Translations under genes and position numbers: made by a program
Notes under the pieces: model-generated
The model's input: the letters and a program-made list of their open reading frames with translations, nothing else
Told to the model about the DNA's origin: nothing
Database searches by the model: none
Part shown: positions 47,482 to 55,651 of the stretch, piece by piece
How positions within the stretch are numbered: the first letter of the stretch is position 1
How the letters are laid out: each line of letters opens with the position of its first letter
Source of the DNA: Terriglobia bacterium
GTDB lineage: Bacteria; Acidobacteriota; Terriglobia; Terriglobales; Acidobacteriaceae
Direction of reading: 5' to 3'
NCBI GenBank assembly: GCA_020073525.1
Contig: JAIQFA010000001.1
Coordinates: 62,001 to 126,000 of the forward strand
Length of the DNA: 64,000 nt

Positions 47482-47964
47482 TCACCGGAATGCTTGCGCG
47501 GTCGTGTACAACGCCACCAGGCCCAACAACAGCACCGCTTCCTCGAAGTTCTCCGACCACACGTGCAGGCGATTGAATTCCCTGCGCGCCGGATCGTCGA
47601 GAGGGACGTTGTCGATCACGCCCACCTCGGCACGAATGGCATGCAGCTTCGGGGAAATAGCGAATTGCGAGATCACCGTCAGCAACAGCATGAGCACGAT
47701 CAGAAGGTGACGCGCCGCCAGTGGCCGCGCATTTCCCGCGGTCATTCGACTGTAGAGCATGGACGTGACCAGGAAGACAATTCCGGAAATGATGGCCATG
47801 TAGTGCAGCAGATCGAGCGACCGGCCCACGATCGATCCGGCCATGTGGCGGGTGGGAAGAAGTCCGGGAGCGAAGGCAGTGGGAGCGAGTACGAAGGCTA
47901 GGAAAATCAATCCGCCGAGCCAGACCACCAGCGACAACAGCATGAGGAATCGGAGAAAGGACAT
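47482..47964 (-). CDS. DUF4149-type four-TM membrane protein
   Basis: 160 aa with four hydrophobic segments (FLMLLSLVVWLGGLIFLAFV, HYMAIISGIVFLVTSML, HLLIVLMLLLTVISQFAI, FEEAVLLLGLVALYTTA). The FLAFVLAPTAF pattern and the conserved RLHVWSENFEEAVLL near the end match DUF4149/TMEM205-like proteins. Function unknown. ATG 47964 is preferred; a TTG nine codons upstream is possible. A GCCGGGCG hairpin lies between its stop and ychF. Confidence 0.78.
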   Translation of the reverse strand: MSFLRFLMLLSLVVWLGGLIFLAFVLAPTAFAPGLLPTRHMAGSIVGRSLDLLHYMAIISGIVFLVTSMLYSRMTAGNARPLAARHLLIVLMLLLTVISQFAISPKLHAIRAEVGVIDNVPLDDPARREFNRLHVWSENFEEAVLLLGLVALYTTAQAFR

Positions 47965-47991
47965 AGCCGGATTATAGATGTGCTCGGGCAA

Positions 47992-48351
47992 CGCCTAAAG
48001 GCGCATTCATGTGTCGTGGGGTTGCGGCATGCCTGAACAGGCTGCGGAAAAACTCGTTCTCGAGCAAGACATGTAGCCTCAGCGGCTAAAGCCGCGTTTA
48101 GAACAATGTACCCATCGCAGCGGTGAACCGTTGCGCCACTCAAAATCAAGTGCAACACCAATTTTTCCTGCAACCTCTAAAGGCGAGCCCTGATACGAAT
48201 CGCACTTCCACAACGCGCAAGTCCCGCATCCGGCGGAATTTTCGATGTTGTCGACTAGTTATCCACAGGCTGAACCAGCGCTGTCACTTACCCGTGTACA
48301 AACGAGTGTTTACCCTCATCCTTCCTCATCCGTCCGGAGGGAATCATCCAA
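47992..48351. repeat. Intergenic region with CTCAGCGGCTAAAGCCG repeat
   Basis: At 48078-48139 ctcagcggctaaagccgcgt leads to cgcagcggtgaaccgttgcg ending in ccac. This is the same two-part repeat as in the ccmH N-terminal region (56141-56200). Other fragments (cgcctaaaggcg near 47992-48003, cctgaacaggctgcgg near 48030) flank it. The remaining 200 bp before the GAF gene hold no supported feature beyond its GGAGGGA ribosome binding site. Confidence 0.65.
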
Positions 48352-49254
48352 ATGCAGCGCTCGTTGACGGTCGCCGACGTGAATTTTGTGTCTTTGCAGT
48401 CGGCAGTGTTTTGCGTGCAGTGTGAATTGCTGAGTGACAACAACACGCCGCGGTGCCTGGCCTGCGGCAGCCTGGCGGTGTTGAGTCTTTCGCGCGTGCT
48501 GGGAGGATCGCTTCGCGGACAGCAGACCGCGCACCTCATTGCGGATGCGGAGTTGGACCGGCTGGTGCGTTCACTGCTCTATACGGTTCCGCAAGTTGCC
48601 GAAGCCGGCGAAGATCAGGACGAGTATCGCGTCGGCGAAAATCAAATTGAATTTCCTGCGGCCGCCAACTTTTCCCCTCGCCATCGCATGCGCCCGCGCC
48701 ATCATGGTCCTGCCCCCGCGCCGCATCCGCTCATTAATGCCGGAGAGTTGGACCTGGAGCCGGGCATCAGCATCATTGCGGAAAAGGCGCAGGTGTTGAC
48801 CGGCGCCACCGGGGCGGCCATCGCGCTGCGCCGTGGTAACGAGATTATTTGCCGGGCGCGTACGGGACGCACGGCTCCGGACATTGGTGTTCGCCTGCAA
48901 ACCGATAGCGGCCTCTCCGCGGAATGTGTGCGCACGGGCGAAGTGCTGCTATGCAACGACGCCGAGTCGAACCCGCGCGTGGATTGGGCGACTTGCCGTC
49001 GGATGGGTGTGCGCTCGATTCTGGTCGCTCCACTGCGACATTTCCGGCGGACGCTTGGAGTCTTCGAAGTGCTGTCGTCAACGCCCCACGCGTTCGACAA
49101 TAACGACGTAGCCACCATGCAATTCCTCTCCGGAATGATGGTGGCGACGATTTCGCGTCTTTCCAGTCTGCAACCAGCGGGAAACAGCTCGCAGCTCTCA
49201 GCTGTCAGCTCTCAGGATGGAAGTTCTCAATTTCCGGTTGCCGGTTCTCAGTAA
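48352..49254 (+). CDS. GAF domain protein with repeat-derived C-terminus
   Basis: 300 aa. An N-terminal part with two CxxC pairs (VFCVQCELL, RCLACGSLAV) looks like a zinc ribbon. Residues about 130-265 form a GAF domain (ISIIAEKAQVLTGATGAAIA, GVRSILVAPLRHFRRTLGVF, FDNNDVATMQFLSGMM). Ligand unknown; such proteins sense small molecules or redox. The last 22 residues (SSQLSAVSSQ, then SSQFPVAGSQ) come from the CAGCTCT heptamer repeat (49187-49250) and probably add a disordered tail. GGAGGGA precedes the ATG. Confidence 0.82.
   Translation: MQRSLTVADVNFVSLQSAVFCVQCELLSDNNTPRCLACGSLAVLSLSRVLGGSLRGQQTAHLIADAELDRLVRSLLYTVPQVAEAGEDQDEYRVGENQIEFPAAANFSPRHRMRPRHHGPAPAPHPLINAGELDLEPGISIIAEKAQVLTGATGAAIALRRGNEIICRARTGRTAPDIGVRLQTDSGLSAECVRTGEVLLCNDAESNPRVDWATCRRMGVRSILVAPLRHFRRTLGVFEVLSSTPHAFDNNDVATMQFLSGMMVATISRLSSLQPAGNSSQLSAVSSQDGSSQFPVAGSQ
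49187..49250. repeat. CAGCTCT-type repeat encoding the GAF protein tail
   Basis: gctcgcagctctcagctgtc, agctctcagg and the related ttctcaatttccggttgccg plus gttctcag are degenerate 7-8 base repeats that run to the stop codon at 49252-49254. Confidence 0.65.
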
Positions 49255-49371
49255 AATCTCCGGAGACATGCTACTTCTCGTGCACAATAGGAGGGAGAGA
49301 GGAATTCTCTATCCAAGAGAGTTCGGACGGACCTCGGACTTCAGTCTGCCCTGAACCAGGGAAAGATTCCG

Positions 49372-49878
49372 ATGAAATATGTTTTCTGGATCGCCGTTGT
49401 GGTGGCGGCGGTGATGGCGGCGTGGGCGATTCTTGAGCCCGAAGTCACCAACGTTGTGTTTCAAGACGAACTGAAGGACACGGCCGCACAACTGGGCGGG
49501 CGCACGGGAATGACTCCGGTGAATTCGGACGAGGAGTTGCGTAACATCGTGATTCGCAGAGCCGCGAACCATGACATTGTGCTCGCGCCGGAGCAGGTGA
49601 CGGTGCGGCACAGCGGCACGGGAGAATATACGTATTGGTACATCGCGGTCGACTATGCGGTCCCCGTGAATCTGCTCGTCTATTCGTTCGACTTGCACTT
49701 CAATCCCACGAGCACGGGCGGAAAGTTCGGGGGAATAGTGGTTTCAGAACCGGCGAGTTTCCCCCGTCCTGCGAAAGCTCTTCCGAAGCCGGGCCAGCAA
49801 AGAACAGATCGCCCGCGGGATCCGCAGCAGACACCCGAATTGAAAGAAATCCCGCCGAGTCTCAAGCGACCGCAATAA
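49372..49878 (+). CDS. Membrane-anchored hypothetical protein
   Basis: 168 aa. One N-terminal helix (YVFWIAVVVAAVMAAWAIL) is followed by an extracytoplasmic alpha/beta part (ELRNIVIRRAANHDIVLAPE, YTYWYIAVDYAVPVNLLVYS) and a Pro-rich tail (DPQQTPELKEIPPSLKRPQ). The middle resembles DUF4845-like proteins, but I cannot name the family. AGGGAAAG precedes the ATG. Confidence 0.7.
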   Translation: MKYVFWIAVVVAAVMAAWAILEPEVTNVVFQDELKDTAAQLGGRTGMTPVNSDEELRNIVIRRAANHDIVLAPEQVTVRHSGTGEYTYWYIAVDYAVPVNLLVYSFDLHFNPTSTGGKFGGIVVSEPASFPRPAKALPKPGQQRTDRPRDPQQTPELKEIPPSLKRPQ

Positions 49879-49935
49879 CTTCCGCAATCACGCCAACACG
49901 TCCCGAATTGGCCAGTGAGATGGTGAGACGCACAG

Positions 49936-49966
49936 AGGTGAGACGGGGCAAGCCCCGTCTCTACAC
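49936..49966. repeat. GTAGAGACGGGGC palindrome supplying the moxR stop codon
   Basis: gaggtgagacggggcaagcc with ccgtctctacac forms a GACGGGGC/GCCCCGTC hairpin. Read on the minus strand it begins GTGTAGAGACGGGGC, and the last Val (GTG) and TAG stop of the MoxR gene lie in it. Confidence 0.7.
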
Positions 49967-50920
49967 GGGGACCGGGACGCTCTCCACAATCTCGCGCAGC
50001 ACTTGCTCGGCTTGCTCGGACTTCTTCAGGGTAGACGTGTACAGCGAGCTAACCACTACGCGGTGGGCGAAGACAGAGACAACTAGCGGCTTGAAGTCTT
50101 CGGGAGTGCAGTAATCGCGGCCTTCGAGGAACGCCATCGCCTGGGCAGCGCGGTAGAGCATCTGCGAGCCTCGGGGCGAAACTCCGAGCGAGAGATACTC
50201 CGACTCGCGGGTCCTGGTGACAATGTTCAGCAGGTAGGTGATGAGCGATTCGTCCACGTGGACTTGTTCTACCGTCTGCTGAATTTCGACTACATCGGCG
50301 GCGTTGAGGACTGGGCGCAGGTTTTCGAGTTGGGTGACGCCCGCTTCGGCGCGGAGGATCTCGCGCTCGGCGTTGCCCTCGGGATACCCCATGCGAATTC
50401 GCATCAGGAAACGATCGAGTTGCGACTCGGGCAGAGGATAAGTGCCATGGTGCTCGATCGGATTCTGCGTGGCCAGGACCAGGAACGGCTGCGGCAATGG
50501 ATAGGAATGCGCGTCGACGGTGACTTGCCCCTCGTTCATGGCTTCGAGGAGGGCCGATTGCGTCTTTGGAGTGGTGCGGTTGATTTCGTCGGCCAATAGA
50601 ACATTAGCGAACACCGGCCCGCGCTTGAATTCGAATTTCTGCTCGATGGCGGAGTAGATCGAGATGCCCAGGACGTCGGAGGGCAACATGTCGCTGGTGA
50701 ACTGGATGCGCTGAAACGTACAGTCGATGGCGCGGGCGATCGCCTGGCCGAGCGTAGTCTTGCCGACTCCGGGGACCCCTTCGATCAGCAGGTGGCCTTT
50801 GGCAAAAATGGAAACCAGCGCGAGGCGCAGAACATCGTCTTTGCCGCGAATGACGCGGCGCAGACTGTTCTCAAGTTCCGCCGCGCGGCGAGAAGTCGCT
50901 ACCAGAGTTTCGGGAGCCAT
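49961..50920 (-). CDS. MoxR family AAA+ ATPase
   Basis: 319 aa. Walker A GVPGVGKTTLG near residue 42, Walker B VLLADEINR near 108, sensor 1 VLATQNPIEHHGTYPLPE and the lid domain RMGYPEGNAEREIL. MoxR proteins are chaperone-like and usually work with VWA-domain partners; no adjacent VWA/DUF58 gene is present. The stop codon is in a palindromic repeat, so the last residues (ESVPVPV) may differ from relatives. It is 101 bp after the four-helix-bundle gene in reverse orientation order. Confidence 0.93.
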   Translation of the reverse strand: MAPETLVATSRRAAELENSLRRVIRGKDDVLRLALVSIFAKGHLLIEGVPGVGKTTLGQAIARAIDCTFQRIQFTSDMLPSDVLGISIYSAIEQKFEFKRGPVFANVLLADEINRTTPKTQSALLEAMNEGQVTVDAHSYPLPQPFLVLATQNPIEHHGTYPLPESQLDRFLMRIRMGYPEGNAEREILRAEAGVTQLENLRPVLNAADVVEIQQTVEQVHVDESLITYLLNIVTRTRESEYLSLGVSPRGSQMLYRAAQAMAFLEGRDYCTPEDFKPLVVSVFAHRVVVSSLYTSTLKKSEQAEQVLREIVESVPVPV

Positions 50921-50971
50921 TGGGGCGATTCTACTATGTGAAAGGCGGAGCCGGGGGTTACGGCGGTCATC

Positions 50972-51006
50972 GACCAGTTCTCAGTTCCCGGTTCTCAGTT
51001 CTCAGT
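50972..51006. repeat. CAGTTCTC tandem repeat
   Basis: cagttctcagttcccggttc followed by tcagttctcagt has a 7-8 base period. It stands in the 101-bp gap between two minus-strand genes. A related tract (actgagaactgagaaccggg) is at 51466-51497. Confidence 0.65.
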
Positions 51007-51021
51007 AAACACAAACCCTGA

Positions 51022-51387
51022 TTATGCAGCGCGGCTCTTGATTGAGGCGATCAGTCCATTCAGGACTCTGCCCAGTTCGTCGGCTGCAGCCAGCAGGATG
51101 TCTGCTTTCGCCGGTTGGAGGTATTTCAGATCTCTGGCGATGAGAAGCTGAGTCTCAATTTCGACCAGCGAACCACGTGCCTGACTCAGGAAGTGATGGA
51201 ACTCCCTTTGCGAAAAGCGGGCTTGCCCTTCAGCAATATTACTGAGTACCGAAACTGCCGCTCGTCGCAATTGATTCGTGATTCCATAACGTTCTTCGAT
51301 CGGAAATTGTTGCGTCACCGCGTAGATGTCGGTGACAAACTTCATGGCTTTCTGCCAAGCGATCAGATCACGATAAGAGCGTCCCAT
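51022..51387 (-). CDS. Four-helix-bundle protein (S23/IVS type)
   Basis: 121 aa. It matches the family: YRDLIAWQKAMKFVTDIYAV, QLRRAAVSVLSNIAEGQARF and FLSQARGSLVEIETQLLIA. Originally found in intervening sequences of 23S rRNA genes; function unknown, possibly RNA- or protein-binding. ATG 51387 follows GGAGG at good spacing; an upstream ATG is less likely. Flanked on both sides by simple repeats. Confidence 0.88.
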   Translation of the reverse strand: MGRSYRDLIAWQKAMKFVTDIYAVTQQFPIEERYGITNQLRRAAVSVLSNIAEGQARFSQREFHHFLSQARGSLVEIETQLLIARDLKYLQPAKADILLAAADELGRVLNGLIASIKSRAA

Positions 51388-51498
51388 AGTGCCTCCAAAG
51401 AGGTTTATTGTCGAACGCACAATGGGGAAAATCTGTGATCGCCAACCAAGAGAACTGTTCGGTTTTAACTGAGAACTGAGAACCGGGAACTGAGAACC

Positions 51499-52362
51499 TT
51501 ATTGAAAGAATTCCGCCGGTCTTCCTGTCAACCGCTCGATCCTCTTCGCCGTCGGCGGATGGGTCGAGAACAGATTGCCGAAACTCATTCCACCCAGGAA
51601 CGGCTGAATGATGAAAAGATGCGCGGTCGATGGACTTGCCACCAGCGGGCGCTGGCGGGAATAGGCTTCGATTTTTGCCAGGGCGCTGGCCAGGGCGTAG
51701 GGATTGCCGGTCCAGTGAGCTCCGGTGTCGTCGGCTCCGTATTCGCGGGAGCGCGAAACGGCCAACTGAATCAACATGGCTGCGAAGGGGGCAAGGAAGA
51801 TCATGGCAATGGCGGCAATGCCTCCGCCGTCACGATCGTCGCGGCCGCCGCGCCCGCCGCCAAAAATCATTCCCCAACGAGCTATGTGGGCGAGGAAGGT
51901 GATGGCGCCGGCTAAGGTCGCTGCAATCGAACTGATCAGGATGTCGCGATTGCGCACGTGTCCGAGTTCGTGGGCCAGCACACCTTCCAGTTCGTCGTCG
52001 GTGAGCAGCCCGAGAATACCTTGGGTTACGGCCACGGAGGCATGGTTCGGATTGCGTCCGGTAGCGAAAGCATTCGGCGAGTCAGTCGGGATGACGTAGA
52101 CCTTGGGCATCGGGAGGCTGACTTTTTGCGCCAGGCGCTCGACGATGTTATAGACACGCGGCAAGTCTTCACGCGTGATGGGTTGCGCGCGGTACATGGC
52201 GAGCGCGATCTTGTCCGAAAAGAAGTACGAAACGAAGTTCATGACAGCGGCGAAGGCCAGCGCCATCAGCATGCCGTTCTGTCCGCCGAAAGCGCGGCCG
52301 GCCAGCATGAGCAGCAGCGTCATGACGGTGAGCAGAAGTGTGGTCTTAAAGATGTTGCTCAT
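51499..52362 (-). CDS. htpX: Zinc metalloprotease HtpX
   Basis: 287 aa. M48 family with HELGH at residues 131-135, two N-terminal and two internal hydrophobic segments (TTLLLTVMTLLLMLAG, MALAFAAVMNFVSYFF, SSIAATLAGAITFLAHIA) and SREYGADDTGAHWTG, which holds the third zinc ligand. It degrades misfolded membrane proteins in the inner membrane. AGAGGCAATCC precedes the ATG. Simple-repeat tracts flank it. Confidence 0.95.
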   Translation of the reverse strand: MSNIFKTTLLLTVMTLLLMLAGRAFGGQNGMLMALAFAAVMNFVSYFFSDKIALAMYRAQPITREDLPRVYNIVERLAQKVSLPMPKVYVIPTDSPNAFATGRNPNHASVAVTQGILGLLTDDELEGVLAHELGHVRNRDILISSIAATLAGAITFLAHIARWGMIFGGGRGGRDDRDGGGIAAIAMIFLAPFAAMLIQLAVSRSREYGADDTGAHWTGNPYALASALAKIEAYSRQRPLVASPSTAHLFIIQPFLGGMSFGNLFSTHPPTAKRIERLTGRPAEFFQ

Positions 52363-52486
52363 AGGATTGCCTCTAGTTATGAACGATACATTATTAGATG
52401 CGGACGGGGTTGGTTCGGCTCAGCGCAGCTCTCAGTAAAACCATAGGGATGATGCGATCGAGATTTTGTTTGGATACATCACACAA

Positions 52487-52516
52487 CGCGTAGGGACAGC
52501 CGCCCTCGGCTGTCCC
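52487..52516. repeat. GGGACAGCCGCCCTCGGCTGTCCC hairpin
   Basis: Perfect 9-bp stem (gggacagcc/ggctgtccc) preceded by cgcgta. It is an inverted copy of the element at 39034-39067. It stands between htpX and the following gene. Confidence 0.7.
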
Positions 52517-52543
52517 ATGCAACCGAAGTAATGCCATCTGGCC

Positions 52544-53866
52544 TCAGCCTTGGCGTTTCAATGCTCGTTCCAGCGTCTGGTCGAGGGCGGCTCTGGCCTT
52601 GTCATACTCCGCCGTCGTGATCTTGCCTTGCTTGCGTTCCACTTCGAGCTGGAACATTTCCTCTTTCAGCGCTTCCAGCAGCATCGATGACTTTGCAGTC
52701 GGCGCGGTGGTCGCGGGTGCGGGCGCATTCACAGGCGGACGCAACGCCGCGCTCCTATCGATGGATGCGGCAATGGATGCGGCAGCCGACGTCGTGGTGG
52801 AGGCCCCGGTCGCCACCGGCGCGGCTTGTCGTTTTGTGACCATCCATCCGCCAACCGCCAGCAGCACGGCAAATCCCCCAAGAATGGGCCAGCGATATTT
52901 CTGCAGCGCGTCGGGCGCATCGATGGGGACGCCGAGGCCGCCACCGGGTCGATTGTCGGGACCTCGCTGTTGTTCCTGCTGTTGAGCGGCGCCGGCAGCG
53001 ATTTGTCCGGGCGAATCGTTGATCGTTCCTGTGCCTTTCAGGGTGAAACCGAGCGGCTGGCCAGGCTTCGTCTGTTGCGCCACCTCTACTATGGTGTCGC
53101 CCTGACTGGGATCCTGCATCGACTGAAAGCTTGGAGGATTCGCGGCCGTGAACTGCATCGTCTTGGGAAGAACCACTACCAGGTGTTCTGCGGGATAGAG
53201 CGGCTTGGGATCGACCTTGACCTCGCCCGTGTAGGGCAGAGTGAACTCCAACTGGAACTGCGTTTCTCCGGGACGGAGCGGGAAGGCGATGGCGTAGCGG
53301 TTCTTCTCCGCCTGGGGAGTGGCTTCGGCAGCGATTGGCTGGCCGTTCGGAGCGCGCGCCTGCACTTGTTCAATCTTTGCGCCGGGCGGCAGATAGAACT
53401 CGAAGTTATGATCGTTCATCTGCGTCTTCGCCGGAGAAGACGTGTTGCTGACCACGAACAGGCGGATGCCCTGCATCGATCCGCTGTCGGCCTGCACGCG
53501 AAGCACGTCGGCGGTCACGCTGAGCCCTTCGACCTTGGTCGCGGCATCATAGACGTTCAAATCAACCGAACTGACGCCGGGAGGAGCCATCTGATGATAA
53601 GTGACTCCCTCATGCACGGCGCGGATGAGATGCGGGCCTCCAGGGCCGTCCTTGAGCGTGAAGCTGAATTTGCCAGCGGAGTCGGCCTTGGTCTTGTCGG
53701 CAACCTCCATGCCGTTGCTGAGGTTGATGAGGATGACCTGATCTCCGGTGGCGGGCTTGTTGGTGGTGCCGTTGGTGACGGTGCCGGTGAGGGTCTGGGC
53801 GGATGCCGAGGCGAGGGCCATCGAGAAGATCGCGGCCAGCAGGGCGGACTGTGTGAGTTTGGTCAA
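52544..53866 (-). CDS. Carboxypeptidase-regulatory-like envelope protein with SHOCT-like tail
   Basis: 440 aa from TTG after AAGGAG. Signal peptide (LLAAIFSMALASASA), a carboxypeptidase-regulatory-like beta domain (LTGTVTNGTTNKPATGDQVI, KFSFTLKDGPGGPHLIRAV), a second beta-rich domain (NFEFYLPPGAKIEQVQARAP), a Pro/Gln-rich linker, one transmembrane helix (WPILGGFAVLLAVGGWMV) and a cytoplasmic C-terminal helix pair like SHOCT (LKEEMFQLEVERKQGKITTA). It follows the ccm genes and the RES-like gene in the same direction and may be in that operon; I recall this protein next to ccm genes in Acidobacteria. Confidence 0.8.
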   Translation of the reverse strand: MTKLTQSALLAAIFSMALASASAQTLTGTVTNGTTNKPATGDQVILINLSNGMEVADKTKADSAGKFSFTLKDGPGGPHLIRAVHEGVTYHQMAPPGVSSVDLNVYDAATKVEGLSVTADVLRVQADSGSMQGIRLFVVSNTSSPAKTQMNDHNFEFYLPPGAKIEQVQARAPNGQPIAAEATPQAEKNRYAIAFPLRPGETQFQLEFTLPYTGEVKVDPKPLYPAEHLVVVLPKTMQFTAANPPSFQSMQDPSQGDTIVEVAQQTKPGQPLGFTLKGTGTINDSPGQIAAGAAQQQEQQRGPDNRPGGGLGVPIDAPDALQKYRWPILGGFAVLLAVGGWMVTKRQAAPVATGASTTTSAAASIAASIDRSAALRPPVNAPAPATTAPTAKSSMLLEALKEEMFQLEVERKQGKITTAEYDKARAALDQTLERALKRQG

Positions 53867-53911
53867 AACAACTCCTTGAGAATTGCGAATGGTAGAGCTC
53901 CTTTAGGGATG

Positions 53912-55117
53912 CTAGTTCTCTTCGACGGGTCCACAAAAACCTCGATTTTCGATTACCCCAAGCTTCCTCTCCGCCATGAAAAATCCCGTGTTGCTATAAA
54001 AAGCCCGATAATCATCACTCATCTTGATGACCGCTTGAGCATTCGACAGCCCGTAATAGGGTTCGTTTATATCAAGGAATTGAAGGAGTTCCCAAGAGAA
54101 TGGCGCTGTCAGATGGAACTTCTTCCGCAAATATGAACAGTGACCAGAACTGCTTACGTTTCTCGCGGGAAAAACACAGCTAGAATGCGCCCAAACATCG
54201 GCATCTTCGGGTGAGGTTCGTGTAGAGAAATAACGAATCCCATCTACTTTTTGCTCCTTGGTTACCCACTGTAGAAGAATCTGCGGAACGATATATTGTG
54301 GGAAAAATGAGCCCTCGCTATATTCGACCTTTATGGAGCTTGCTGCAATTAGTGGCCAGCACAGAATGTACGATGCAATGAATCGCTCGTCGAATCGGTC
54401 CAGCAATTCCTTAGGCGAGCTACGACCTTCCGTATTGTTTGAGTTGTTCAACAGCACTCCGAACAAATGCCAAGCGAGAAATGGTGGAAACTGGAAATCG
54501 AGAACCCTGACTCCCTCGGCAAAACTAAAACGGGAAACCCAAACACGATCAAGTTCGGGTCGGTTAAGCTCCTCCCAACATATCCAGATCGAACTGCCTA
54601 GGTAAAGGCAGGGCAGGCCAGCGATACTGTAACGCTGATTTTCGACATGACGTCGCTTCTCGAACGGAACGTGGAAGATGTCTTTTCGTTTGGTCGCCGC
54701 TGCGCTTCTATCGGCCCGAATCCTATAAAGTGGCGGATGTAATGCACACTCCCCAAAGAATTCCAAGTCATTTGGGAAACCACCCACGTGGGTACTACGA
54801 CTTAAACACGAAATGAGCTTTTCGAGACTGACGAGTGCGAGCGACTTTTCGATTTCGTCGTAAGCAAGGTAAGGGTAGCCGTCGAGGTAGTGCTTCACGG
54901 CTGCGACGATCCGCTTGGCCAACTGATCGAGCGTTCCCAGAGAATGCTCGATTTCGGAGCAAATGCTCCGGAACTCGGGGTCATCTATCGATCTAACCTC
55001 TGCGATATACCTTTGGAATACATCTTCAAGGAAGAGGTCGAATGTAGTCTCGCCTTCACGGAACCTCCCTTTTGGCAGCGAAACCGCTGCTGACCTGAAG
55101 AACACCTGGAGGTTCAT
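53912..55117 (-). CDS. RES-domain-like protein, probably horizontally acquired
   Basis: 401 aa. The C-terminal two thirds resemble long RES family (NAD+ phosphorylase-type) proteins: LYRIRAD (Arg132/134), FHVPFEKRRHVENQRYSIAG, CLYLGSSIWICWEELNRPEL (Glu182/183) and ASYILCWPLIAASSI. The N-terminal 110 residues are helical and unrecognised. RES toxins usually have an Xre-type antitoxin next to them; none is present. The start overlaps the stop of the CcmI-like gene by 4 bp (ATGA), so translation is coupled. Sampled GC is near 48 percent against about 65 percent in ccmF, suggesting transfer. NAD degradation is inferred, not shown. Confidence 0.6.
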   Translation of the reverse strand: MNLQVFFRSAAVSLPKGRFREGETTFDLFLEDVFQRYIAEVRSIDDPEFRSICSEIEHSLGTLDQLAKRIVAAVKHYLDGYPYLAYDEIEKSLALVSLEKLISCLSRSTHVGGFPNDLEFFGECALHPPLYRIRADRSAAATKRKDIFHVPFEKRRHVENQRYSIAGLPCLYLGSSIWICWEELNRPELDRVWVSRFSFAEGVRVLDFQFPPFLAWHLFGVLLNNSNNTEGRSSPKELLDRFDERFIASYILCWPLIAASSIKVEYSEGSFFPQYIVPQILLQWVTKEQKVDGIRYFSTRTSPEDADVWAHSSCVFPARNVSSSGHCSYLRKKFHLTAPFSWELLQFLDINEPYYGLSNAQAVIKMSDDYRAFYSNTGFFMAERKLGVIENRGFCGPVEEN

Positions 55118-55398
55118 CCCACAACCTGCCCACCGGCCTGCTCCAATCGGGCAATCTCCGCCATGACTGCCGCCGCTTCCTCTTCGAGCGAGGTGCGCAG
55201 GGACTGATAATCCGCATCCGGCACTTTGCCGGCTTTGTATTCGAAATTCAGATCGCGCAAGTTGTCGTAGACGGCTTCCTTGCGCTCGCGGAGATAGCCG
55301 AGCCGGGTTTTTTCTTCGCCGGTAAACATTTCTCCGGGAAAGAGGAAGACGTAATAGAGAGCGGCCACGGTGACGGCGGCGCAGACGAAAAGGGTCAT
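55114..55398 (-). CDS. CcmI-like small membrane protein
   Basis: 94 aa. One transmembrane helix (LFVCAAVTVAALYYVFLFPG) is followed by a coiled-coil-prone region (LGYLRERKEAVYDNLRDLNF, ADYQSLRTSLEEEAAAVMAE). This is the layout of the N-terminal part of CcmI or of the short proteins following ccmH in Acidobacteria. It probably helps CcmF/CcmH present apocytochrome. The stop overlaps the start of the RES-like gene. A 253-bp gap of repeats separates it from ccmH. Confidence 0.7.
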   Translation of the reverse strand: MTLFVCAAVTVAALYYVFLFPGEMFTGEEKTRLGYLRERKEAVYDNLRDLNFEYKAGKVPDADYQSLRTSLEEEAAAVMAEIARLEQAGGQVVG

Positions 55399-55651
55399 GG
55401 GCGGCAGCCTTTCTTTCGCCCCTCCGGGGCTCGGTCGTTTGCGGATTGGAACCCACGGCTGGCGCCGTGGGCTGTATTCTTACGCCGCTTCGCGGCTCTG
55501 GTGTAAGCGCCGATTCCCTTCGGGGCTAAAGGCCCGAGGATTGCGGCATCGTGACGGCCCGGCTGAAGCCGGGCCCTTTCGAAGCTCCCGGCCCTGAAGT
55601 GTTTTGCGGATCGCAGCTTTTCGCGGACAGGAGTGTCCGCGCCACACGTGC
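55399..55651. repeat. Cluster of palindromic repeats in the ccm operon
   Basis: Several hairpins occur in a row: cccacggctggcgccgtggg (about 55451-55470), gccgcttcgcggc (55481-55495), cccttcggggctaaaggccc (about 55514-55534), ggcccggctgaagccgggcc (about 55557-55576), and gcggacaggagtgtccgcgc (about 55622-55642). All resemble dispersed intergenic repeats of this genome. No gene can be supported. Confidence 0.7.
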
